DNA of 43,751 nt, taken from an uncultured Pelagibacteraceae bacterium (GTDB lineage Bacteria; Pseudomonadota; Alphaproteobacteria; Pelagibacterales; Pelagibacteraceae). The stretch spans positions 1 to 43,751 of the forward strand of contig CACFCI010000004.1 in assembly GCA_902564785.1 (NCBI GenBank), in the 5' to 3' direction. A model generated the notes under the pieces. It was not told the origin of the DNA and searched no databases. It saw only the letters and a program-made list of their open reading frames with translations. A program made the position numbers and the translations under genes. Shown here one piece after another: positions 38,651-43,751 of this stretch (the stretch's first letter is position 1; each line of letters starts with the position of its first letter).

Positions 38651-41224
38651 TTAAGCAACCATACTCTCTGCTTTTTGTAAATCAACAGCCACAAGCTGAC
38701 TAATTCCTTTTTGAGGCATAGTCACACCATATAGTCTGTTCATTTTTGACATAGTTAAAGCATGATGAGTTACAATTATAAATTTGGTGTTGGTTATTTT
38801 TATTAGTTCCTCAAGTAGACTGCAAAATCTTGTTACGTTAGCATCGTCAAGTGGTGCATCAACCTCATCTAATACACATATTGGTGAAGGGTTTGTTAAG
38901 AATACTGCAAAGATTAAAGAGAGGGCGGTCAATGCTTGTTCACCTCCAGATAACAAAGTGATAGATTGAAGTCTTTTTCCTGGAGGACTAACTAACATTT
39001 CCAAACCTGCTTCAAGTGGATCATCAGAGTCCACTAACTCTAATTTGGCATTCCCACCATTGAAAAGTTTTGTATAAACTTCATTAAATTTTCTATTAAC
39101 TTTTTCAAAAGCTTCAATCAATCTCTCTCTTCCTTTTTGATTAAGTTCATTGATACTATCTTTCAGTTTCACGATAGCAGTAACAAGATCGGCACGATCC
39201 TGTTCCATTTTTTTTATCTCTTTTTCATATTTACTTGTTTCTTCATCTGCTTTTAAATTTACAGATCCTAATTTTTCTCTTTCTTGTTTTTTCTTGTCTA
39301 AAGCATCTTCTTGATCAATTGGATTTGGAAACTCTTCTACTCCGTTTAAATTTGAATTTTCTAAAATATTATCCTCATTCAAATTTAACTCAGAACTAAT
39401 TCTATCAAGGAGATCATTTTTTCTTTTTTTCAGGCCTTCAATTGTAGCTCCTGAGCTTGCTTTTCTTTCTCTGATTTGAATTGATTGTTCTTGAATTTCA
39501 TTTAATTGCGTTCTTAACGTTTCAATTTTTTGATCTGTTTCATCTATAATCGCTTCATTATCAATTTTTTCTTTATCTGAAATTCTTAAATTTTCCGAAA
39601 TTTGACCTTTTCTTTCAGCCTGTGCTCTAGGTTGGTTTTCTAAATCACTTAATTGTTTTGATAATTTTTCTTTTCTTTGTGTTAGCTCATTAACCATTTT
39701 TTCAGAGTTAATTAATAAATTTTTCCAGCTTTCAATTTCCGTTTCAATGGTTTTAATTCTCTCATTTCTTTTTATAGACTCATTTTTAATTGATTGATTT
39801 TTACTATATGCATCGGCATATTTTTCTTGGAGTAATTTTATATTTTCTGATTTTTCACTAACTCCTAATAATTCACTTCTAGATCTCTCATTTTTTAAAT
39901 CATTTAAAAAACTATCTAGCTCTATATTACATCTATCTAGAAGTGTTACTGCTTGATTTATTTCATTACTATCTATTAATTCTTTTACCCTTGATATTGT
40001 ATTTTTTATATTTCTTATTGGACCAACGCTTAAATTTACAGTTTCTTCTGCTAAACTGTTTACAACTTCATCAACAGCTTTTTGTTCCTCTTTAAGTTTA
40101 TTTTTTGCACTTTCTAACTCTTCATTTGACAATTTTTCTGTTTCAAAATATTTTGAGTCTGTCTCAATTAATTCAGTTTTTTCTTCCTTCAATCTTTTTT
40201 CATTTGAGTTAGCGTCTATAATTATCCCCTTTTCTCTAGCGATATCATCATCAAGTGTTTGAACTGATTTTTTAATGCTTTCTATTTCATCTTGAATTCT
40301 TGTATTTTCCTCATCTAAACTTTGAAGTTCTAAATTAAGTCTTTGTATTCTTGATAAATTTTCTATATTTTTTTCTCTCAATGGATTTACTTTATCTGTA
40401 AAAGTTTTAATTGAATTTTCTAATTCAGCTATTTTGTTATTAAATCCTTCTACTTCTCCTTCTGCCTCTGTATTAATTTCATTTTCTATTCTAATTTCTT
40501 TGTCTATTTCTAATAATTTTAAATAATATAAACCTGCTTCAATTTTTTTAATTTGATCTGAAATTAGTTTGTATTTTGTTGCCTCTTCAGCTTGTTTTTG
40601 AAGATTTGCTAACTGTTTTTCTTGCTGTCTTCTTAGTTCATCTGCTCTTTTTAAATTGTTCTCAGCCGCACCTAATCTTAATTCAGCCTCATGTCTTCTA
40701 ACGTGTAAACCAGATATTCCTGCAGCTTCTTCTAAAATAGCTCTTCTATCTGTTGGTTTTGCAGTTACTAATGCACCTATTCTTCCTTGACTAATCATAG
40801 ATGGAGAATGTGCACCAGTCGAAAGATCTGCAAAAAACATTTGAGCATCTCTTGCTCTTACTTCTTTATCATTAATGTAAAATTTAGATCCTTTATCTTT
40901 TTCTATTTTTCTTCTTACTTGTATTTGTTCCAATTCACGGTATTGGATAGGACCTTCTTTATCTTTGTTTTCAACTTCGATTGATACTTCTGCAATATTC
41001 TTTGATGCTTTATTAGATGTTCCTGAAAATATAACATCCTCCATACCAGATCCACGCATACTCTTTGCTGAGGTCTCTCCCATTACCCATCTTAAAGATT
41101 CTACGATGTTAGATTTGCCACAGCCGTTAGGACCCACTATACCAGTAAGACCATCTTCAATTAAGAAGTTGGTTTTTTCAGCAAAAGATTTAAATCCGTT
41201 TAATTGGATTTTTTTAAACTCCAT
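38651..41224 (-). CDS. smc: Chromosome segregation ATPase SMC, short form without recognisable hinge
   Basis: SMC proteins organise and segregate the chromosome, usually with ScpA and ScpB. The N-terminal half-ATPase has GIVGPNGCGKSN at about 28-39 and the RGSGMEDVIFSGT segment. The C-terminal half has the signature LLSGGEQALTALSL near residue 755 and Walker B ICVLDEVDAPLDD near 780. Long coiled coils lie between, about 170-395 and 455-700. The protein is only 857 residues against about 1150 in common bacterial SMCs. The centre (about 395-455) is a short helical stretch and I cannot see the Gly-rich hinge fold expected there. The frame is unbroken. RecN or SbcC are less likely, given the N-terminus MEFKKIQLNGFKSFAEKT. 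Confidence 0.92.
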   Translation of the reverse strand: MEFKKIQLNGFKSFAEKTNFLIEDGLTGIVGPNGCGKSNIVESLRWVMGETSAKSMRGSGMEDVIFSGTSNKASKNIAEVSIEVENKDKEGPIQYRELEQIQVRRKIEKDKGSKFYINDKEVRARDAQMFFADLSTGAHSPSMISQGRIGALVTAKPTDRRAILEEAAGISGLHVRRHEAELRLGAAENNLKRADELRRQQEKQLANLQKQAEEATKYKLISDQIKKIEAGLYYLKLLEIDKEIRIENEINTEAEGEVEGFNNKIAELENSIKTFTDKVNPLREKNIENLSRIQRLNLELQSLDEENTRIQDEIESIKKSVQTLDDDIAREKGIIIDANSNEKRLKEEKTELIETDSKYFETEKLSNEELESAKNKLKEEQKAVDEVVNSLAEETVNLSVGPIRNIKNTISRVKELIDSNEINQAVTLLDRCNIELDSFLNDLKNERSRSELLGVSEKSENIKLLQEKYADAYSKNQSIKNESIKRNERIKTIETEIESWKNLLINSEKMVNELTQRKEKLSKQLSDLENQPRAQAERKGQISENLRISDKEKIDNEAIIDETDQKIETLRTQLNEIQEQSIQIRERKASSGATIEGLKKRKNDLLDRISSELNLNEDNILENSNLNGVEEFPNPIDQEDALDKKKQEREKLGSVNLKADEETSKYEKEIKKMEQDRADLVTAIVKLKDSINELNQKGRERLIEAFEKVNRKFNEVYTKLFNGGNAKLELVDSDDPLEAGLEMLVSPPGKRLQSITLLSGGEQALTALSLIFAVFLTNPSPICVLDEVDAPLDDANVTRFCSLLEELIKITNTKFIIVTHHALTMSKMNRLYGVTMPQKGISQLVAVDLQKAESMVA

Positions 41225-41232
41225 GCACTAAC

Positions 41233-41810
41233 TTATATCAGTTTTTCTAATGCTTTTTTCAAATTTTTATAAGTTAGAGCTTTTTCAAATTTTTCGTTGT
41301 TGATAATTATCGTAGGAGTTGAGCTCACTTTAAAGTTTTTAGTACCATCGATTCGATCATTTAAAACAAAATCCTCAATTTCTTTATTGTTTACACAAGA
41401 ATCGAAATCAATACTAAAACCCTCATTTTTTAAAAATTTTTGGAGATTTTTATTTGCTTCCTGAATCGAACTTCCTTTGACCCATTTCTGCTGATTTGCA
41501 TATAAGCTTTCCAAAATATCAGAGCTTCCATCATTTTTACATTGAGCAACTTTTGATGCATTGAAGGCCGCAATATCCAATGGAAAATGTCTAAATTCAA
41601 TCTTAGCGATTCCAGTATCAAGAAATTCTTTTTTAAGTTCGGGGAAAACATTTTATGAAAATTAGCACAATGACTACAAGTCAATGATTCAAAAGCTATA
41701 ATAGTTATTTTTGCATCTTTGTTTCCAACGGTTATCCTTTTAATTTCTTCCGCCTGTACATTTAAGACTGTGGTAAAAAATATTAATAATAAGAATATAA
41801 TTTTTTTCAT
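41233..41810 (-). CDS. DsbA/DsbG-like periplasmic thioredoxin-fold protein, frame broken by a 1-base deletion
   Basis: A signal peptide (MKKIIFLLLIFFTTVLNVQA) is followed by the thioredoxin-type motif ESLTCSHCANFH with Cys45-Ser-His-Cys48, so it is a periplasmic thiol-disulfide protein. After FHK the frame must shift at a four-A run (plus-strand T 41651-41654). With one added A it continues NVFPELKKEFLDTG, FRHFPLDIAAFNASKVAQC and later the cis-Pro loop SSTPTIIIN, to the stop at 41233, giving 192 residues. As written, the first piece ends out of frame and the second lacks the active site. The place between smc and DUF721 is normal for this gene in alphaproteobacteria. Sequencing error is likely. 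Confidence 0.88.
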
Positions 41811-42295
41811 TTCTCTTTAAAAACCTTGGTTAACTCTGTTAATGATTTTTTAATTTTTTCGTTTTTAACATCTTTAATTTTATCTTGATATTTACTAATT
41901 GCCACATTTTTAACTTTTGTGTCACTTGAGCCTGTCATTTCTTGTTCATCATCAAAACTTATAAATTTAAGCTTTTCAACAACAGAATAGCCAAAAAAAT
42001 TATTCATTTTATCTAAAATATCTTTTTTCGAATATTCTACGTCAACTTCATGTCCTCGCTTGACCATAACAACTAAGGTGCTAACACCAAATTTATTTGA
42101 ATTTTTAAATGTTTTTGGATAGCAAATTTTAAATAATTCGCTTCCAACTAAATATTTCCAATTGCTCAGCGTTTCTGAATATACATGACCTTTTTTATTT
42201 ATTATTTTTTTGACATTTTTCGGCAAAGTGTCTTTGAAAGATCTTAATCCTTGAATGCTAGCGTTTCTCTGCTTAGTATTATTTTTAGATTGCAT
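41807..42295 (-). CDS. DUF721 (DciA-like) protein
   Basis: A 162-residue protein with an N-terminal basic head, then a DUF721-type domain (SNWKYLVGSELFKICYPKTF, LVVMVKRGHEVDVEYSKKDIL) and a charged C-terminal tail. DUF721 includes DciA, the ancestral loader of the replicative helicase DnaB in bacteria without DnaC. Its linkage to mutY, dsbA and smc is common in alphaproteobacteria. Its stop overlaps the dsbA-like start by four bases (41807-41810), and its start codon directly abuts that of mutY on the other strand. The helicase-loading role is inferred from the family. Confidence 0.82.
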   Translation of the reverse strand: MQSKNNTKQRNASIQGLRSFKDTLPKNVKKIINKKGHVYSETLSNWKYLVGSELFKICYPKTFKNSNKFGVSTLVVMVKRGHEVDVEYSKKDILDKMNNFFGYSVVEKLKFISFDDEQEMTGSSDTKVKNVAISKYQDKIKDVKNEKIKKSLTELTKVFKEK

Positions 42296-43282
42296 ATGAA
42301 AGATCCAATAATAACAAATAATATTCTTAATTGGTATGATTTAAATAAAAGATCTTTACCTTGGAGAAAGAATGTTTCTCAAACAAAAAAGCAATACTAC
42401 ACTTTAGTAAGTGAATTTATGTTGCAGCAAACCCAGGTTACAACGGTCATACCTTACTTTAACAGATTTATTAAAAATATTCCTACAATTGAAAAATTAT
42501 CTAAATATGATGATAGAAAATTAATTAAACTTTGGGAGGGTCTTGGATACTATTCAAGAGTAAGAAATTTAAAAAAAACAGCTCAAATAGTAGTTAAAAA
42601 TTTTAATAAAAAGATACCCAGAAATTTTGAAGATTTAAAGTCTCTTCCAGGAATTGGAGATTATACAGCTAGTGCAATTTCTGCAATTGCATTCAATGAA
42701 CCAATAATTCCTCTAGATGGTAATATTGAAAGAGTGCTAAAGAGATACTTATTTTTAAAAAAACAAGATCAAATAAAAAAGGAAAATTTACACGAGAAGA
42801 AAAAAATCTTTGGAACATCTTTCAAGAGGTCTAGTGATTATGCTCAAGCTTTAATGGAATTAGGAGCGCTAATTTGTAAACCTGTTAGTCCTGATTGTAA
42901 GAACTGTCCATTATTAAAAAAATGCAAATCATTTAAAAATAAAAATTTTGATCTAGTAAAATTTAAAAAAAAAGACAAAGAGACTTTTTACAAGTTAAAT
43001 GTTTATAAAAAAAATAATCATTATTTATTAATTAAAAATAACAAATTTAATTTTTTAAAAAATTTTAATATCTTCCCAATGGAGGAAGTTAATAATCCTA
43101 AAAATTTTAATAAAGATTTGAATTTTAAAATGTCTAATATGAATATGAACATTAAAATTGAATTTAAAAATAAATATAGTTTAAATAAAAATAATTATTG
43201 GATTAATCCAACAAAGCTTCAAAATTATACACTGCCAACATTTACAAAAAAGATAGTAAAATTCTTAGAAAGTTATAAATGA
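42296..43282 (+). CDS. mutY: A/G-specific adenine glycosylase
   Basis: It removes adenine mispaired with 8-oxoguanine. Started at MKDPIITNNILNWYD it has 328 residues; an upstream TTG would run antisense into DUF721. The catalytic Glu40 is in SEFMLQQTQV, the helix-hairpin-helix is LPGIGDYTASAI near 117-128 with Asp141 in PLDGNIERVL, and the [4Fe-4S] cysteines are 194, 201, 204 and 210 (C-X6-C-X2-C-X5-C). The C-terminal 8-oxoG-recognition (NUDIX-like) part is short and Asn/Lys-rich. Its stop overlaps the next gene by ATGA. Confidence 0.97.
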   Translation: MKDPIITNNILNWYDLNKRSLPWRKNVSQTKKQYYTLVSEFMLQQTQVTTVIPYFNRFIKNIPTIEKLSKYDDRKLIKLWEGLGYYSRVRNLKKTAQIVVKNFNKKIPRNFEDLKSLPGIGDYTASAISAIAFNEPIIPLDGNIERVLKRYLFLKKQDQIKKENLHEKKKIFGTSFKRSSDYAQALMELGALICKPVSPDCKNCPLLKKCKSFKNKNFDLVKFKKKDKETFYKLNVYKKNNHYLLIKNNKFNFLKNFNIFPMEEVNNPKNFNKDLNFKMSNMNMNIKIEFKNKYSLNKNNYWINPTKLQNYTLPTFTKKIVKFLESYK

Positions 43283-43751
43283 AAAAAATAGCAATAATTG
43301 GTGCTGGAATTTCTGGTTTGTATATTGCCAATTTATTCAAAGATCATAAGGATTATCAGGTTACGATTTATGAAAAAAGGAATTCAATAGAAATGGAAGA
43401 AGGCTATGGAATTCAGTTGTCGGTAAATAGCGTAAAGCTTTTAAATAAAATAGGCTTTGCTTCTCTCACTGATGAGGAAAAATTTAATCCAAAAAAAATT
43501 GATTTTTATGAAACTAAAAATTCAAAAAAAATTTGTGACTTAGACATTTCAAAATTTAATTCTGAAGATTGTAAATACACAACATTGAAAAGATCAAAAT
43601 TACTTCAATTTTTAAAAAAACAAATAAACGAAAACATAATTAAATATAACCACAGTATTGAACAGATTGATTACGATAAAGACTCAATAAAATTAATATT
43701 TGATAAAAATAAAATAATTTGTGATTACTTAATTATTTCAGACGGTGTGTT
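43279..43751 (+). CDS. FAD-dependent monooxygenase, UbiH/salicylate hydroxylase-like (3' end cut by window)
   Basis: The first 157 codons of a flavoprotein. It starts MKKIAIIGAGISGLYIANLF, a GxGxxG FAD-binding fold, with the Glu at the end of the second strand in TIYEKR. GYGIQLSVNSVKLLNKIGF fits the GxGIxLxPN region of class A flavin monooxygenases, and TLKRSKLLQFLKKQI corresponds to the conserved Arg-x-x-L. It could be a ubiquinone-pathway hydroxylase or act on another aromatic compound; the missing C-terminus prevents a decision. It is coupled to mutY through ATGA. Confidence 0.85.
   Translation, partial: MKKIAIIGAGISGLYIANLFKDHKDYQVTIYEKRNSIEMEEGYGIQLSVNSVKLLNKIGFASLTDEEKFNPKKIDFYETKNSKKICDLDISKFNSEDCKYTTLKRSKLLQFLKKQINENIIKYNHSIEQIDYDKDSIKLIFDKNKIICDYLIISDGV

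Noticed and set aside
41430..41810. Two independent overlapping thioredoxin-related genes.
   Set aside because: The two frames join into one normal DsbA-like protein after a single-base correction, so they are one broken gene.

Overview
The window is a strongly AT-rich, very compact stretch of a bacterial chromosome. Gene order and protein sequences point to a streamlined marine alphaproteobacterium of the SAR11/Pelagibacter type. Supporting signs are groES-groEL next to HAD-ribF-ileS-lspA, ctaC-ctaD-ctaB-ctaG-ctaE-surf1 in the alphaproteobacterial order, an FO operon with both b and b' subunits, mutY-DUF721-dsbA-smc, and a crtI-crtB-crtY-blh retinal block. Most genes abut or overlap by a few bases. 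No gap without a gene exceeds 300 bases, and I see no tRNA, rRNA, CRISPR array, IS element or prophage. Taxonomy is inferred from synteny and composition only.

Layout. 1-2343: a small accessory-looking region with a cut-off lipoprotein gene, an unrecognised lipoprotein and a secreted MORN-repeat protein flanked by a 14-bp direct repeat; it ends in the groEL terminator. 2344-4321 (minus): groES-groEL behind a heat-shock-like promoter. 4456-10861 (plus): HAD phosphatase, ribF, ileS, lspA, DUF3035/BamF-like lipoprotein and pgi. 10856-18533 (minus, apart from a small DUF2093 gene): ubiA, msbA, waaA, lpxK, an LpxL-like acyltransferase, purD and rsmD, which is mainly lipid A/Kdo synthesis and export. 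18586-22195: DUF2721 membrane protein, quinone oxidoreductase, pirin, haloacid-dehalogenase-like HAD and rsmE. 22257-29636 (plus): the aa3 cytochrome c oxidase operon with its assembly factors, including a 41-residue CoxF-like protein, then thrC and a peroxiredoxin. 42295-29628 (minus): one unbroken co-directional run of fifteen genes, DUF721/dciA, dsbA-like, smc, atpI, atpB, atpE, atpF', atpF, crtI, crtB, crtY, blh, ispH, thrB and rnhA. 42296-43751 (plus): mutY and the start of a FAD monooxygenase.

How the genes work together. The window is rich in energy conversion. The oxidase pumps protons, and FO lets them back to make ATP. Immediately downstream of FO, in the same orientation, lie the genes that turn isoprenoid precursors into beta-carotene and retinal, the chromophore of proteorhodopsin, followed by ispH of the MEP pathway that supplies those precursors. 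The rhodopsin gene, crtE and the F1 genes are not in this window.

Main cautions and surprises. Three conserved genes (ileS, ispH, dsbA-like) are each broken by a single-base indel in an A/T run, while all flanking sequence is well conserved. Sequencing or assembly error is the simplest explanation, although a 13-A run in pgi is in frame. The SMC protein is about 857 residues and shows no recognisable hinge domain in its middle. The start codons of dciA and mutY abut as CATATG with no intergenic DNA.
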